In this document: positions 1 through 9,882 of the stretch, piece by piece | Numbering within the stretch: position 1 is the stretch's first letter | Layout: each line of letters opens with the position of its first letter | DNA from: Solimonas soli DSM 21787 | GTDB taxonomy: Bacteria; Pseudomonadota; Gammaproteobacteria; Nevskiales; Nevskiaceae | Length of the DNA: 64,000 nucleotides | Reading direction: 5' to 3' | Assembly (NCBI RefSeq): GCF_000474945.1 | Contig: NZ_AXDW01000001.1 | Coordinates: forward strand, 496,001-560,000 | Made by a program: the position numbers and the translations under genes | Notes under the pieces: generated by a model | Databases searched by the model: none | Seen by the model: the letters and a program-made list of their open reading frames with translations, nothing else | What the model was told of the DNA's origin: nothing

Positions 1-381
1 CTCGATCGCCAGCCAGGCGTCGCCGCCCGGACGCGGCAGCGAGACGTACAGCTCGTCCGACGACCACTCGCCGGTTTCGGCATGCGCGCCGATCTCCGCG
101 GCAAGCCAGGCGCGCAGGGCCGCGGGCAGCGCCGCCCTGCCCTCGCGCACCGGCGCGGCCAGCTCGGCGACAAGGTCTCGCGGCAGCCGACCGTCGCGTT
201 TCGTCACGATCGGGCTCGCCTTGATCTGCGCGGCGTGATTCAGCGTGATGCCGGTGACCGCGAACATCAGCATCGCGATCAGGCACACGGCCGCGCTGAT
301 CCAGTGCCACTGGTGCAGGGTCTTCAACCAGTACGCGCGCCGCGCCGGATCGCCGCCCGCGCCGCCTGTCGCCTCGCGCAT
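1..381 (-). CDS. PepSY-domain membrane protein (N-terminal part, runs off the left edge)
   Basis: About 127 codons are visible; the C-terminus lies beyond base 1. A short charged N-terminus with a YWLKTLHQWHW motif leads into one hydrophobic segment at about residues 27-47 ending in TGITLNH. That is the start of the PepSY-associated TM family, which includes inner-membrane proteins near siderophore receptors and some ferric reductases. A PepSY-like stretch with a DGRLP segment follows. The ATG is 12 bp past the exbD stop, so it is the last visible gene of the iron operon. A role in periplasmic iron release or reduction is inferred from context only. Confidence 0.75.
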   Translation of the reverse strand, partial: MREATGGAGGDPARRAYWLKTLHQWHWISAAVCLIAMLMFAVTGITLNHAAQIKASPIVTKRDGRLPRDLVAELAAPVREGRAALPAALRAWLAAEIGAHAETGEWSSDELYVSLPRPGGDAWLAIE

Positions 382-393
382 CGGCCGCGCCGC

Positions 394-825
394 CTACGGC
401 GCCGGCGCGGCCTGCGAAGGATCGGTGACGAAACCGATCTTCGTCAGGCCGGCCTTGCCGGCTTCGCTCATCACCTCGGCGATCACTTCGTAGCGCGTGT
501 TGCGGTCGGCGTGCAGGTGCAGCTCCGGCGCCGGCTCCTTCTGCCCCGCCGCGCGCAACCGCTCGAGCACGGCGGCGCGATCGAGCTTCTCGCCGTCCCA
601 GTAGAGTTGGCCGTCGGCGTCGATCGCCAGCTGGACCGTCTCCGCCTTGCTCGCGTTGGCCTCGCTCGACGCCTTCGGCAGATCGATCTTCACGGCGTTC
701 GTCAGCAGCGGCGCGGTGATGATGAAGATGACGAGCAGCACCAGCATGATGTCGACCAGCGGGATGACGTTGATCTCCGCCATCGGCGTCGAACTGCGGT
801 TGCCGCTGAAGCTTCCGAATGCCAT
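394..825 (-). CDS. exbD: ExbD, proton-channel subunit of the TonB energy-transducing complex
   Basis: 143 aa. ExbD works with ExbB in the inner membrane to pass the proton gradient to TonB. The single membrane helix is at about residues 22-39 (PLVDIMLVLLVIFIITAP) and carries the conserved proton-path aspartate, Asp25. A periplasmic domain follows, with the usual family pattern of a TonB-facing fold near RNTRYEVIAEVMSEAGKAG. The start lies 8 bp after the exbB stop, so the two are translated together. Length and layout are normal. Confidence 0.93.
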   Translation of the reverse strand: MAFGSFSGNRSSTPMAEINVIPLVDIMLVLLVIFIITAPLLTNAVKIDLPKASSEANASKAETVQLAIDADGQLYWDGEKLDRAAVLERLRAAGQKEPAPELHLHADRNTRYEVIAEVMSEAGKAGLTKIGFVTDPSQAAPAP

Positions 826-833
826 GGCGGACC

Positions 834-1574
834 TCAGCTGCGCGGCGCCGCGGTCTTGATCGGCGTGACCTGCGCCGACACCGCCGTGTCGATCTTGGCG
901 CCGGTCGCGAGGAAGGCGAACAGGTCATGCGCGAAGGCATCGAGCTGCGCCAGCGTGACGCGGTTGGCGCGCACGATGAAGTTGTAGCCGAGCACTGCCG
1001 GAATCGCGACCGCCAGGCCGATCGCCGTCATGATCAGCGCCTCGCCGACCGGACCGGCGACCTTGTCGAGCGTGCCGGCGCCGGACATGCCGATCGCCAT
1101 CAGCGCGTGGTAAATGCCCCAGACCGTGCCGAACAGGCCCACGAACGGCGCCGTCGAACCGACCGAGGCGAGAATCGTCAGGCCCGATTCCATCTTCGCG
1201 GTCTCCTCGTCGATCGTCTTGCGCAGCGTGCGCGTGACGAAGTCGCTGGAGCTGCCGGCCTCGTTGAGACGATTGATGCCGTGCCGCTCGTGGTGACGGC
1301 TGGCGAGAATGCCGTGATAGGCGAGGTGCGAGAACGGCTCGTCCGGATGTTCGCCTTCGAGATGCACGGCCACTTCGTTGAGCGACGGTGCGTTCCAGAA
1401 AAAGTCGAGAAAGCGTTCGCTGCGACGGCGCGCGCGTGCATTGGCGATGGCCTTGGTGACGATCAGATACCAGCTCGTCACCGACGCCAGCAGCATGATC
1501 AGCAGAATCGTCCGGGCGACGAAGTCGGCCTGTGCGAAGAAGTGGCCGAAGCCGAGACCTTGCGTTGCGTCCAT
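834..1574 (-). CDS. exbB: ExbB, MotA/TolQ/ExbB-family channel protein
   Basis: 246 aa with three predicted membrane helices, at about residues 16-38 and at two C-terminal segments (ILASVGSTAPFVGLFGTVWG and ALIMTAIGLAVAIPAVLGY). The GSTAPFVGLFGTVWGI motif is diagnostic for the family. ExbB forms the pentameric channel around the ExbD helices that drives TonB. It sits between tonB (27 bp upstream) and exbD. TolQ is the alternative, but partnership with tonB and a siderophore receptor favours ExbB. Confidence 0.93.
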   Translation of the reverse strand: MDATQGLGFGHFFAQADFVARTILLIMLLASVTSWYLIVTKAIANARARRRSERFLDFFWNAPSLNEVAVHLEGEHPDEPFSHLAYHGILASRHHERHGINRLNEAGSSSDFVTRTLRKTIDEETAKMESGLTILASVGSTAPFVGLFGTVWGIYHALMAIGMSGAGTLDKVAGPVGEALIMTAIGLAVAIPAVLGYNFIVRANRVTLAQLDAFAHDLFAFLATGAKIDTAVSAQVTPIKTAAPRS

Positions 1575-1601
1575 GTGTTTACCGTTTGCGCAGCGCCGTT
1601 G

Positions 1602-2279
1602 TCAGCGCTTCTGATTGAGTTCGAACGTGATCGGCACCTTGACCCAGGCCGCCACGGCTTTGTCGCCCTGCTTCGCGGGCACGAAGCGCCAATAGCGCTT
1701 GACGACGTCGATCGCGGCGTCGTCGAGGCGCGAGTGGCCGCTGCTCGATTCGACCGTGACCTTGTCGGCGCGACCTTCCGCGCTGACCAGCACCAGCAGC
1801 ATCACCGTGCCCTGCTCGCGCAGCTTCATCGACATCTGCGGATACTTCGGTCCCGGATTGTTGAGATAGGCCGCGACGAAATTCGGCGGCACCGTCTCCG
1901 GCGGCGCGGCCGGCGCTGCGGGTGCCGGCGTCGGCGGCGCCTGCTCGACCGGCCTCTCGTCCACCGTCGGCTCGTCGAGCGGCGGCGCCGTGATCGCCGC
2001 CGGCGTCGGCTTCGGCGTGGCGATCATCTTCGGCTGCGGCTTCGGCTTGAGCGTTTCGGGCGGCGGTGGCGCCGGTTCCGGCCGCGGCGGCGCTTCGGAG
2101 ATGAACGTGACCATCATCGGCTGGATCGCCTGCGGCGGCCGCGGCGCATCGCGTGCGATGAACAGCGCCGCCAGCGCCGCGACGTGCAAGGCGGCGATCA
2201 GGCCGAAGGCCGCGGCATGGCGCGGGTCGATCGCGCGGCGCGTGCGCAGGTAACTCGGCATCGCGAGAGAGGCCGTCAT
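1602..2279 (-). CDS. tonB: TonB energy transducer
   Basis: 225 aa. TonB spans the periplasm and couples ExbB/ExbD to outer-membrane receptors. The N-terminal anchor is at about residues 22-41 and contains the conserved helix histidine in AALHVAAL. A Pro/Lys/Glu-rich spacer (repeated PEPAPPPP and KPKPQPK) follows, then a C-terminal TonB domain (KYPQMSMKLREQGTVMLLVLV ending WVKVPITFELN). I chose the ATG at 2279 over the longer upstream frame because the extra residues lie inside the upstream hydroxylase gene, whose stop at 2282 is adjacent, and because this start gives a normal anchor position. Confidence 0.93.
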   Translation of the reverse strand: MTASLAMPSYLRTRRAIDPRHAAAFGLIAALHVAALAALFIARDAPRPPQAIQPMMVTFISEAPPRPEPAPPPPETLKPKPQPKMIATPKPTPAAITAPPLDEPTVDERPVEQAPPTPAPAAPAAPPETVPPNFVAAYLNNPGPKYPQMSMKLREQGTVMLLVLVSAEGRADKVTVESSSGHSRLDDAAIDVVKRYWRFVPAKQGDKAVAAWVKVPITFELNQKR

Positions 2280-2281
2280 CG

Positions 2282-2962
2282 TCAAACGTCCGCCCAGCGG
2301 CGGATCAGGTTGTGATAGATGCCGGTCAGCTGGACTACGGTCGGGTGATCGGGCACGTCGTGCCCGAGTCGTTGCACGGCATTGTCGAGGTCGAACAGCA
2401 ACGTGCGCTGGCCATCGTCGCGCACCATGCTCTGAATCCACAGGAACGAAGCCAGGCGCACGCCGTGCGTGACCGGCCTGACATGGTGCAGGCTGCTCGC
2501 CGGGTACAGCACCATGTGGCCCGCGGGCAGTTTCACGCGGTGCACGCCATACGTGTCCTCGACCACCAGCTCGCCGCCGTCGTACTGCTCGGGATGCGAG
2601 ATGAACAGGGTCGCCGACAGATCGGTGCGGATGCGCAGGCCGGTCGGGCGATGGTGGCGAATCGCGTTGTCGATATGCGTGCCGAATTCCTGGCCGGCTT
2701 CGTAGCGATTGAACAAGGGCGGGAAGACCTGCGCCGGCAGGGCCGCCGAGGTGAACAGCGGCGTATTGCCGAGCGCCCGCAGGATCATCCCGCCGACCTC
2801 GCGGGCGACGGGATGATCTTCGGGCACCTGCGTATTGCGCTTCGCTTTCGCCGACTGCACGCCGGCGGTCATCTTGCCGTCACCCCATTCCGCGCCTTCG
2901 AGCAGGCGGCGCGCCTGCGCCACCTGCTCGGCATCCAGTACTTGCGGAATGGTGATCAGCAT
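2282..2962 (-). CDS. piuC: PKHD-type Fe(II)/2-oxoglutarate hydroxylase, PiuC family
   Basis: 226 aa, the usual PiuC/YbiX length. The jelly-roll dioxygenase core shows the iron ligands His96 and Asp98 (GTHIDNA) and a distal His near 159 (SLHHV), plus the 2-oxoglutarate-binding Arg169 (HGVRLASF). PiuC proteins are nearly always encoded beside a Fiu/PiuA-type receptor, as here, and their substrate is not firmly known. The gene ends 2 bp before the tonB start and follows the receptor by 13 bp. Confidence 0.9.
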   Translation of the reverse strand: MLITIPQVLDAEQVAQARRLLEGAEWGDGKMTAGVQSAKAKRNTQVPEDHPVAREVGGMILRALGNTPLFTSAALPAQVFPPLFNRYEAGQEFGTHIDNAIRHHRPTGLRIRTDLSATLFISHPEQYDGGELVVEDTYGVHRVKLPAGHMVLYPASSLHHVRPVTHGVRLASFLWIQSMVRDDGQRTLLFDLDNAVQRLGHDVPDHPTVVQLTGIYHNLIRRWADV

Positions 2963-2975
2963 GGCGCGTCTCCGC

Positions 2976-5339
2976 TCAGAACTTGAGACTCAGCGTGGCC
3001 AGCACCGTACGACCTGCGCCCGGCGTGAAATGGCCGCTGTACCCGCGCTCGACATACTTCTCGTCGCTGAGATTGTTGACGTTGACGCGCAGGCCGACCT
3101 GCCGCGTGACGTCGTAGGACGCCATCGCGTTGTACGTCCAGTACTCGGTCTGCGATTCGACGTAACGCTGGTTTTCGTAGTTCACACCAGCCGGATCGAG
3201 GCTGGTGTTGGAGAACTCGTACTTGCCCGTGTACTGCGCACCCGCACCGACGGTGATGCGCAGCGGCAGTTCGTAAGTGGTCCACAGGCTCGCCGTCTGC
3301 TTCGGCGTGTATTGCAGCTCATTGCCGAGTTCGGTGACGACCGCGGATTCCTGCACCTCGCTATCCATGTAGGCGTAGCCGCCGAAGACCGCCCATTCGC
3401 GAGTGATGTTGCCGGCAAAGCTCAGCTCGAAGCCCTGCACGCGCTGGTCACCGGCATTGATCGTGAATGTCGTGCCCGATGTCGGATCGACGGCATTGGT
3501 ACGGATGTCGGACTTCTGGCTACGGAACAGGGCCGCCGTCACCGACAGCTGCTCATCGAAGAAATCCCACTTCGTGCCGATCTCGTAGTTCTTGGCCTTT
3601 TCTGGCGTAAGGTCGATGTTGTTGGCATTGTTGAGCGCCGAACTCGCGGCCAGACCCTGGCTGCCATCGGCCGACGGATTGAACGACGTGCTCGCCGCAG
3701 CGTAGACGCTTGCGATCTCGATCGGCTTGTACACCACACCGAGACGCCAGCTCGTCATGTTGTCGGTGCGGCCGAGCGACTCGCTCTTGAACGTGCCCGC
3801 CGTCGTGCCGAGCGTGATGTTGTCGACGTCGACGTCGAAACGTTCCCAGCGCAAGCCGCCGCTCACCTGCCAGTGCTCGCCGATCTTCAGGGTGTCGAAG
3901 GCATAGGCCGCCGTCGAATTGCCGGTCGAATCCGAGTAGGCCCCGCTGCGCGCGATGCCGCTCGGGTCGTAAGGATCATTCGGGTTCGGATCGTAGATGC
4001 TGGTCACCGGCGGGCGGGCGCCACCGGCGCAGACGGCGGGATCGACGACCGGCGCGCCGCTGCCCGCGACGCAGGCGTCGATCTTGCTGTAGTTCACCGA
4101 GTGCTCGCGCGAGAACTCGAGGCCGGCAACGACACTATGCTCGACGACACCCGTCGCAAAGTCGATCGTCAGGTTCGTCTGGTTGGCAAACATCTCGTCG
4201 TAACGATCCTGATACTTGGTATCGGTACGGCGGATCTGCGGCACGCTCGGATCGTATCCGGGGTCGTTCATGCCACCCGTCGCCGTGGCGGTGACGGCAC
4301 GTGGCGGCGTGACAATGGCGTCGCGATCGTTGCGCCCGTAGCGCGTCGTGTTGCGCAGCTTGAAGCGATCGTTGAAGGCGTGCTCGGCGATGATCGTGCC
4401 GACATCGCTGTTGATCTTCTCGTAGTCGCGATCCTTCAGGCCGTAGAAATTGCTCCAGTCGAGGTCGCGCAGGCTCACCGGCGGATTGCTGGCCGATGCC
4501 GCGCCGCCGTTGACGCCCGGCGTGCTGAGCGGCAGGCCGTAGTCGGGAATGTTGTCCTGTTCGACGTGCTCGTAATTGAACGTGAACGTGTTCGCCGCGC
4601 CGAGGCCTAGCGCCAGCGAAGGCGCGAATCCCCAGTACTTGTTATTGACGACATCGCGCCCTTCGACACCCGAGTCCTGCCACATGCCATTGAGACGCAG
4701 CGCGGAATCGCTGCTCAGCGGCTGATTGAGATCGACCGTCGCACGCCGGTAGTCGGCCGAGCCATAAGTGAAGTCGGCGCGATCGAAGCGCTCGAGTTGC
4801 GCGCTCTTGCTGACGATGTTGATTGCACCGCCGGTCGAGCCGCGGCCATTGATCGCCGACGCCGGCCCCTTGGCGACCTCGACCTGCTCGACATTGAACG
4901 TGTCGCGGCTGAGTACGCCGGGATCGCGCACGCCGTCGATGTACACGTCGTTACGCGCCGAAAAGCCGCGGATGTAGATGTTGTCGCCGGGCGCGCTGCC
5001 GCCTTCGCCCTGCTGGATCGTGATGCCCGGAGTGTTGCGCAGTACATCGCGCAGCGAGGTCTGCGCCTGATCGGTGTAGACCTGGCTCGGAATGATGACC
5101 AGGGTCTGCGGCGTGTCGCGCAGCGGCTCGGTGAACTTCGGCGAGGCCGACTGCGCCGCCTTGTACTCGCTCGGCATTTCGGCCTGGACCTTCACCTCGC
5201 GCAGCTGCGTCGCCTGCTCCTTGGCGGGCTCTTCGGCGGTCGGTGCGGCGGTCGGCGCGGCGGCGGCTTGCTGGGCGGCAGCGGGCAGTGCGTGCGCCGC
5301 CAGGACGGCGACCGCGATCGGACTGAGGCGGAACTTCAT
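2976..5339 (-). CDS. TonB-dependent catecholate siderophore receptor (Fiu/PiuA type)
   Basis: 787 aa. A signal peptide (cleavage near residue 22, after ALPAAA) precedes an Ala/Glu linker and a plug domain. The plug contains [40 protein letters not shown] and a [14 protein letters not shown] segment. The rest is a 22-strand barrel ending in Phe (TLSLKF). The plug motif string and the adjacent PiuC gene fit catecholate or monocatecholate iron uptake of the Fiu/PiuA/PiuD kind; the exact ligand cannot be read from sequence. A Fur-box-like sequence lies about 115 bp upstream. This is the first gene of the iron operon. Confidence 0.92.
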   Translation of the reverse strand: MKFRLSPIAVAVLAAHALPAAAQQAAAAPTAAPTAEEPAKEQATQLREVKVQAEMPSEYKAAQSASPKFTEPLRDTPQTLVIIPSQVYTDQAQTSLRDVLRNTPGITIQQGEGGSAPGDNIYIRGFSARNDVYIDGVRDPGVLSRDTFNVEQVEVAKGPASAINGRGSTGGAINIVSKSAQLERFDRADFTYGSADYRRATVDLNQPLSSDSALRLNGMWQDSGVEGRDVVNNKYWGFAPSLALGLGAANTFTFNYEHVEQDNIPDYGLPLSTPGVNGGAASASNPPVSLRDLDWSNFYGLKDRDYEKINSDVGTIIAEHAFNDRFKLRNTTRYGRNDRDAIVTPPRAVTATATGGMNDPGYDPSVPQIRRTDTKYQDRYDEMFANQTNLTIDFATGVVEHSVVAGLEFSREHSVNYSKIDACVAGSGAPVVDPAVCAGGARPPVTSIYDPNPNDPYDPSGIARSGAYSDSTGNSTAAYAFDTLKIGEHWQVSGGLRWERFDVDVDNITLGTTAGTFKSESLGRTDNMTSWRLGVVYKPIEIASVYAAASTSFNPSADGSQGLAASSALNNANNIDLTPEKAKNYEIGTKWDFFDEQLSVTAALFRSQKSDIRTNAVDPTSGTTFTINAGDQRVQGFELSFAGNITREWAVFGGYAYMDSEVQESAVVTELGNELQYTPKQTASLWTTYELPLRITVGAGAQYTGKYEFSNTSLDPAGVNYENQRYVESQTEYWTYNAMASYDVTRQVGLRVNVNNLSDEKYVERGYSGHFTPGAGRTVLATLSLKF

Positions 5340-5452
5340 GAACGACTCCCTGAATGGTTCTCGATGCGGCTTGCGGCCGCGCGCCGTTCGCCCGCCCGCG
5401 CTGCCTGAAGCGCCTGCCCTGGGTTCGTGCCGCCGGGGAACAATGAGAGTCT

Positions 5453-5471
5453 ATATGAGAATCGTTAACAC
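5453..5471 (-). promoter_or_regulatory. Candidate Fur box upstream of the siderophore receptor
   Basis: The AT-rich patch reads, on the minus strand, GTTAACGATTCTCATATAG. It has good similarity to half-sites of the Fur consensus (GATAATGATAATCATTATC), mainly the GATTCTCAT part. A second CTCATT follows 9 bases further on. It is the only AT-rich island between the receptor start and the unrelated M23 gene, so iron repression is a reasonable inference. No footprint exists. Confidence 0.55.
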
Positions 5472-5553
5472 TTAAAGAGCGGCGTAACGAAAACAGTTCC
5501 TTATGCAATCCACGGTTCGGGAGGGCGCGCCAGCGCCCGAAGCGAAGCCCGGC

Positions 5554-6411
5554 TTACGGCGCCGCGGCGGGCATCGGCGGCACGAGCTTCTGCGCGTCGA
5601 CGCGCGCGTCGTACCAGTTCGTCCGCCAATCGAGATGCGGTCCGGTGGCGCGGCCCGTCATGCCGGACAGCGCAATGACGTCGCCCTGCTTGACGCTCTG
5701 GCCCACGTCGACCAGCAGTTTCGACAAATGCAGGAAGGCCGACTGCAGGCCGTAGCCGTGGTCGATCATCAAGGTGCCGCCGGTGTAGTACATGTCCGGA
5801 TTGGCCAGCACCACGACGCCGCCCGCCGGCGCGCGCACCTCGGTGCCGATCGGCACGGCGACGTCGACCCCGTAGTGCGGCTGCTTCGGCTCGCCGTTGA
5901 GAATGCGCTGGCTGCCGAACACGCCGGAAATGCGCCCCGTCGCCGGCCACACGAAGGATTCGAGAAATCCCAGACCGCCGCTGTCGATCTTGCGTGCCGC
6001 CGCGACCGCACGCTGATCGGCCTTGATGCGCTCGAGCACCTCGGGCGGCGGTGTCACCATCTTCGGCGGCAGGCCTTCGATGCGCTGGATGTCGTACTCG
6101 CGCCTGGCCACCGGGTACCGCTGCGTCTTCGGCGCCTGGCCGGGCAGTTGCACCTTCAGCTCGGCCTCGGCCGGCGCGTCGCGGTCGAGCCCGAACACGA
6201 AATCGCCGCCGGGCGTCAGCTTCAGCTCGCGCTCGCCGAGCCAGACCTTGCTGCCGACCGGCGCACGGCCGTAGAGCACCGCGCCCTGCTCCCAGGTCCC
6301 GCGCAGCTCGACGCCGGGCGCGACGCTCTGTGCCGCGCGCGCCGCGCCGGCCGACGCGGCCAGGAGAAACATCGAGGCCCACATCGCGCGGCGCAGCATT
6401 CTCATCGGCAA
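5554..6411 (-). CDS. M23-family metallopeptidase (LytM fold), secreted
   Basis: 285 aa. A signal peptide (about residues 1-26, ending ASAGAARA) is followed by an N-terminal beta-rich region and a C-terminal LytM domain at about residues 160-270. The first zinc motif is intact: His179 and Asp183 in PHYGVDVAV. The second motif, normally HxH, reads HLD here (His259-Leu-Asp261), so the usual second zinc histidine is an aspartate. Such proteins either cut peptidoglycan peptides or, if inactive, activate amidases. It is last in an apparent gltX-thrS-M23 unit, 33 bp after thrS. Confidence 0.88.
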   Translation of the reverse strand: MPMRMLRRAMWASMFLLAASAGAARAAQSVAPGVELRGTWEQGAVLYGRAPVGSKVWLGERELKLTPGGDFVFGLDRDAPAEAELKVQLPGQAPKTQRYPVARREYDIQRIEGLPPKMVTPPPEVLERIKADQRAVAAARKIDSGGLGFLESFVWPATGRISGVFGSQRILNGEPKQPHYGVDVAVPIGTEVRAPAGGVVVLANPDMYYTGGTLMIDHGYGLQSAFLHLSKLLVDVGQSVKQGDVIALSGMTGRATGPHLDWRTNWYDARVDAQKLVPPMPAAAP

Positions 6412-6444
6412 TCCTCTTCGGATGATCGTGTCTCCGCGTGAAGA

Positions 6445-8352
6445 CTAGCGCAGCTCGCGCAGACGCTGCAGCGCCTCGGCGAGCGGCAGCGTCTCCTGCG
6501 CGTCGACGCCGCGGAAGCGCAAGGTCACCGTGCGCTCTTCGGCCTCCTTGCGTCCGACGACCACGATCACCGGGATTTTCTGCAGCGCGTGCTCGCGGAT
6601 CTTGTAGTTGATCTTCTCGTTGCGCAGATCGGTCTGCGCGCGCAGGCCGGCGTCCTTGAACGCTTCGCAGACCTCGCTCGCGTAAGCATCGGCGTCCGAC
6701 ACGATCGGCGCGACGACCGCCTGCACCGGCGACAGCCAGAAGGGCAGGCTGCCGGCATGGTGTTCGAGCAGGATGCCGATGAAGCGCTCCATCGAACCGA
6801 CGATCGCGCGATGCAGCATGATCGGCCGCTGGCGCTGCGAGTTCTCGTCGATGTACGAGGCGTCGAGACGCTCCGGCATCATCGGATCGAACTGCATGGT
6901 GCCGACCTGCCAGGCGCGGCCGATCGAGTCCTTGAGGTGGTATTCGATCTTCGGCCCGTAGAACGCGCCCTCGCCCGGCAATTCCGTCCATTCCACGCCC
7001 GCCGCGCGCAGCGCCCCACGCAAGGCATTTTCGGCGCGATCCCAGGCTTCGTCGCTGCCGAGGCGCTTGTCCGGACGCAGCGCCAGCTTGACGTCGATCT
7101 TGTCGAAACCGAAGTCGGTGTAGACCGCCATCGCCTGCTGATGGAACGCGGTCACTTCGCCTTCGACCTGCTCCGGCGTGCAGAAGATGTGGCCGTCGTC
7201 CTGCGTGAACGCCCGCACGCGCATGATGCCGTGCAGCGCGCCGCTCGGCTCGTTGCGATGGCAGCCGCCGAACTCGGCGTAGCGGATCGGCAGATCGCGG
7301 TACGAATGCAGGCCGGCGTTGTAGATCTGCACGTGGCCCGGGCAGTTCATCGGCTTCACCGCATAGGTCCGCTTCTCGGACTCGGTGAAGAACATGTTCT
7401 CGTGGTAGTTGTCCCAGTGGCCGGAGCGCTTCCAAAGGCTGACGTCCATGATCTGCGGACCGCGCACTTCCTGATAGCCGGACTTGCGGTAGACGCCGCG
7501 CACGTACTGCTCGACGGCCTGCCAGATCGCCCAGCCCTTCGGGTGCCAGAACACCATGCCCGGCGCCTCTTCCTGCTGATGAAAGAGATCGAGCTGCTTG
7601 GCGAGCTTGCGGTGATCGCGCTTCTCCGCCTCCTCGACCTGCTTCAGATACGCCTTCAGCTCGTCGTCGGTGGCGAACGCCACGCCGTAGATGCGCTGCA
7701 GCTGCGCGTTGCTGGCATCGCCACGCCAGTAGACGCCGCCGACGCGGGTCAGCTTGAAGGCGCTGCCGAGCTTGCCGGTCGACGGCAGATGCGGGCCCAG
7801 GCACATGTCGAGCCAGTTCGGGCCCTGCCTGTAGATGGTGATCTCCTCGTCCGGCGCGATGCCTTCCTTGACCCACTCGGACTTGAAAGCCTCGCCGTGC
7901 TCGTCGAAGTAGGCGATGACCTGCTCGCGCGGCCACACCTCGCGGGTGATCGGCAGATCGCGCTTGACGATCTCGCGCATCTTCGCCTCGATCGTCTCGA
8001 GATCGGCGTCGGTGAACGGCGTCTCGCGCGCGAAGTCGTAGTAGAAGCCGACCTCCGTCGCCGGCCCGAAGGTGATCTGCGTGCCCGGGAACAGCTCCTG
8101 CACCGCCTGCGCGAGCACGTGCGCGGCGTCGTGGCGGATCACTTCGAGCGCTTCCGGCTTGTCGCGGGTGATGATGCTGATCTTCGCGTCGCGGTCGATC
8201 GGCCGCGTCAGGTCCCACAGCTCGCCGTTGACCGAAATGACGGCCGCTTTCTTGGCGAGGCCGGGCGAGATGCCCTGCGCGATGGCAAGGCCGGTGACGG
8301 GTGCGTCGAACGCCTTGACGCTGCCGTCCGGAAAGGTGACTTGAATGGACAT
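6445..8352 (-). CDS. thrS: Threonyl-tRNA synthetase
   Basis: 635 aa, normal for bacterial ThrRS. It has an N-terminal TGS domain (about 1-62), an editing domain with [11 protein letters not shown], and the class II core with motif 2 ([19 protein letters not shown]) and the zinc-site Cys in [12 protein letters not shown]-terminal anticodon-binding domain follows (about 530-635). It charges tRNA-Thr. Unusually for proteobacteria, infC-rpmI-rplT do not follow it; gltX lies 21 bp upstream and an M23 peptidase downstream. The ATG is clear because the TGS domain begins at once. Confidence 0.97.
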   Translation of the reverse strand: MSIQVTFPDGSVKAFDAPVTGLAIAQGISPGLAKKAAVISVNGELWDLTRPIDRDAKISIITRDKPEALEVIRHDAAHVLAQAVQELFPGTQITFGPATEVGFYYDFARETPFTDADLETIEAKMREIVKRDLPITREVWPREQVIAYFDEHGEAFKSEWVKEGIAPDEEITIYRQGPNWLDMCLGPHLPSTGKLGSAFKLTRVGGVYWRGDASNAQLQRIYGVAFATDDELKAYLKQVEEAEKRDHRKLAKQLDLFHQQEEAPGMVFWHPKGWAIWQAVEQYVRGVYRKSGYQEVRGPQIMDVSLWKRSGHWDNYHENMFFTESEKRTYAVKPMNCPGHVQIYNAGLHSYRDLPIRYAEFGGCHRNEPSGALHGIMRVRAFTQDDGHIFCTPEQVEGEVTAFHQQAMAVYTDFGFDKIDVKLALRPDKRLGSDEAWDRAENALRGALRAAGVEWTELPGEGAFYGPKIEYHLKDSIGRAWQVGTMQFDPMMPERLDASYIDENSQRQRPIMLHRAIVGSMERFIGILLEHHAGSLPFWLSPVQAVVAPIVSDADAYASEVCEAFKDAGLRAQTDLRNEKINYKIREHALQKIPVIVVVGRKEAEERTVTLRFRGVDAQETLPLAEALQRLRELR

Positions 8353-8373
8353 GGTGTTCTTCGGAATGCGGAT

Positions 8374-9792
8374 TCAGGATTTGTTGCGAACGTAGCTCAC
8401 GGCGGCCTTCAGCCGCGCGAGCGTTCGCTGCCGCCCGAGCAGGAACAGGGTCTGGTCGATCGGCGGCGAGATCGCCATGCCGACGACGGCGACGCGAATC
8501 GGCTGCGCGACCTTGCCGAGGCCGAGCTCTTTGCTTTCCGCGTAACCGTTGACCGCCGTGTGCAGCGCCGCTGCCGTCCATTCGGGCAGCGCTTCGAGCG
8601 CGGTCGCCAGTTCGTCGAGCACCGCCGCACCGTCCGGCGTCAGATGCTTGGCGGCGTCCTTGTCGTCGTAGCCGTCGAGTTCGGCGTAGAAGAACTTCGA
8701 CTTCTCGGCCATCTCGACCAGCGAGCGGCAGCGCTCACGCTGCTGCTCGATGACGGCCTTCAAATCCGGACCGTTGGCCGGATCGACGCCGATACGGCGC
8801 AGATGCCAGTCGAACTCCGGCGCGATGATGGCCGGGTCGGTGATCTTCAGGTACTGGTGGTTGACCCACCAGGCCTTCTCCATGTCGAAGCGCGCCGGGC
8901 TCGCCGAAACATGGTCGAAGTCGAACTTCGCGATCATCTCCTCGCGCGTGAACAGCTCCTGGTCTCCGTGGCTCCAGCCGAGGCGCACGAGATAGTTCAG
9001 CAGCGCCTCCGGCATGAAGCCCATGGCGCGGTACTCGGTGACGCTGAGCGCGCCGTGGCGCTTCGACAGCTTGGCGCCGTCGGCGCCGAGGATCATCGAC
9101 ACGTGCGCATACGCCGGCGGTGTCGCGCCGAGCGCCTTGAGGATGTTGATCTGGCGCGGCGTGTTGTTAACGTGGTCGTCGCCGCGGATCACGTGCGTGA
9201 TGCCCATGTCCCAGTCATCGACGACGACGCAGAAGTTGTAGGTCGGCACACCGTCGGCGCGGGCGATGATGAGATCGTCGAGTTCCTTGTTGTCGAAGAC
9301 GATCTCGCCCTTGATCAGGTCGCGGATGACGACCTGGCCCTCGCCCGGATTCCTGAAGCGCACGACCGGCTGCACGCCCGCCGGAACCGGCGGCAGGGTC
9401 TTGCCCGGCTCGGGGCGCCAGCGGCCGTCGTAGCGCGGCTTTTCCTTGCGTGCCATCTGCTCGGCGCGCATCGCGTCGAGTTCTTCCTTCGAGGCGTAGC
9501 AGTGATAGGCCGTGCCGGCGGCGAGCATCTGCTGCACCACTTCCCGGTAGCGATCGAAGCGCTGCGTCTGGTAGATCTCGGCGAAATCCGACTTCAGGTT
9601 CAGCCAGGCCATGCCTTCGAAGATCGCATCGACGGCTTCCTGCGTGGAGCGCTCGCGGTCGGTGTCCTCGATGCGCAGCAGGAACTTGCCGCCATGGCGC
9701 TTGGCGTAGAGATACGAGAACAGCGCGGTGCGCGCGCCGCCGATGTGCAGGTAGCCGGTCGGCGACGGCGCGAAGCGGGTGACGACGGTCAT
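8374..9792 (-). CDS. gltX: Glutamyl-tRNA synthetase
   Basis: 472 aa. A class I synthetase with HIGH-type motif SPTGYLHIGGARTAL at about residues 8-22 and KMSKS-type motif KLSKRHGA at about 240. These are the signatures of a discriminating GluRS that charges tRNA-Glu in the cytosol. It appears to be the first gene of a minus-strand unit with thrS. Upstream, at 9793-9882, is a short non-coding gap with an AT-rich patch (ATTTTAAA near 9842) that may hold its promoter. GlnRS is excluded by length and motif spacing. Confidence 0.96.
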   Translation of the reverse strand: MTVVTRFAPSPTGYLHIGGARTALFSYLYAKRHGGKFLLRIEDTDRERSTQEAVDAIFEGMAWLNLKSDFAEIYQTQRFDRYREVVQQMLAAGTAYHCYASKEELDAMRAEQMARKEKPRYDGRWRPEPGKTLPPVPAGVQPVVRFRNPGEGQVVIRDLIKGEIVFDNKELDDLIIARADGVPTYNFCVVVDDWDMGITHVIRGDDHVNNTPRQINILKALGATPPAYAHVSMILGADGAKLSKRHGALSVTEYRAMGFMPEALLNYLVRLGWSHGDQELFTREEMIAKFDFDHVSASPARFDMEKAWWVNHQYLKITDPAIIAPEFDWHLRRIGVDPANGPDLKAVIEQQRERCRSLVEMAEKSKFFYAELDGYDDKDAAKHLTPDGAAVLDELATALEALPEWTAAALHTAVNGYAESKELGLGKVAQPIRVAVVGMAISPPIDQTLFLLGRQRTLARLKAAVSYVRNKS

Positions 9793-9882
9793 GTCGAGCG
9801 AAAATCCGGAAAGCGCGGGGCATAAGCCGCGGAAAGCGCGGGATTTTAAACCACGCCTGTGGCGCCCGCAGGAAAACCGCCG

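Noticed and set aside
5501-9825. Very long open frames antisense to thrS, gltX and the M23 gene on both strands (for example 6589-9825 plus, 5501-8581 minus)
   Set aside because: They are Arg/Ala/His-rich frames without stops because of high GC content. The opposing frames encode complete, motif-bearing synthetases.
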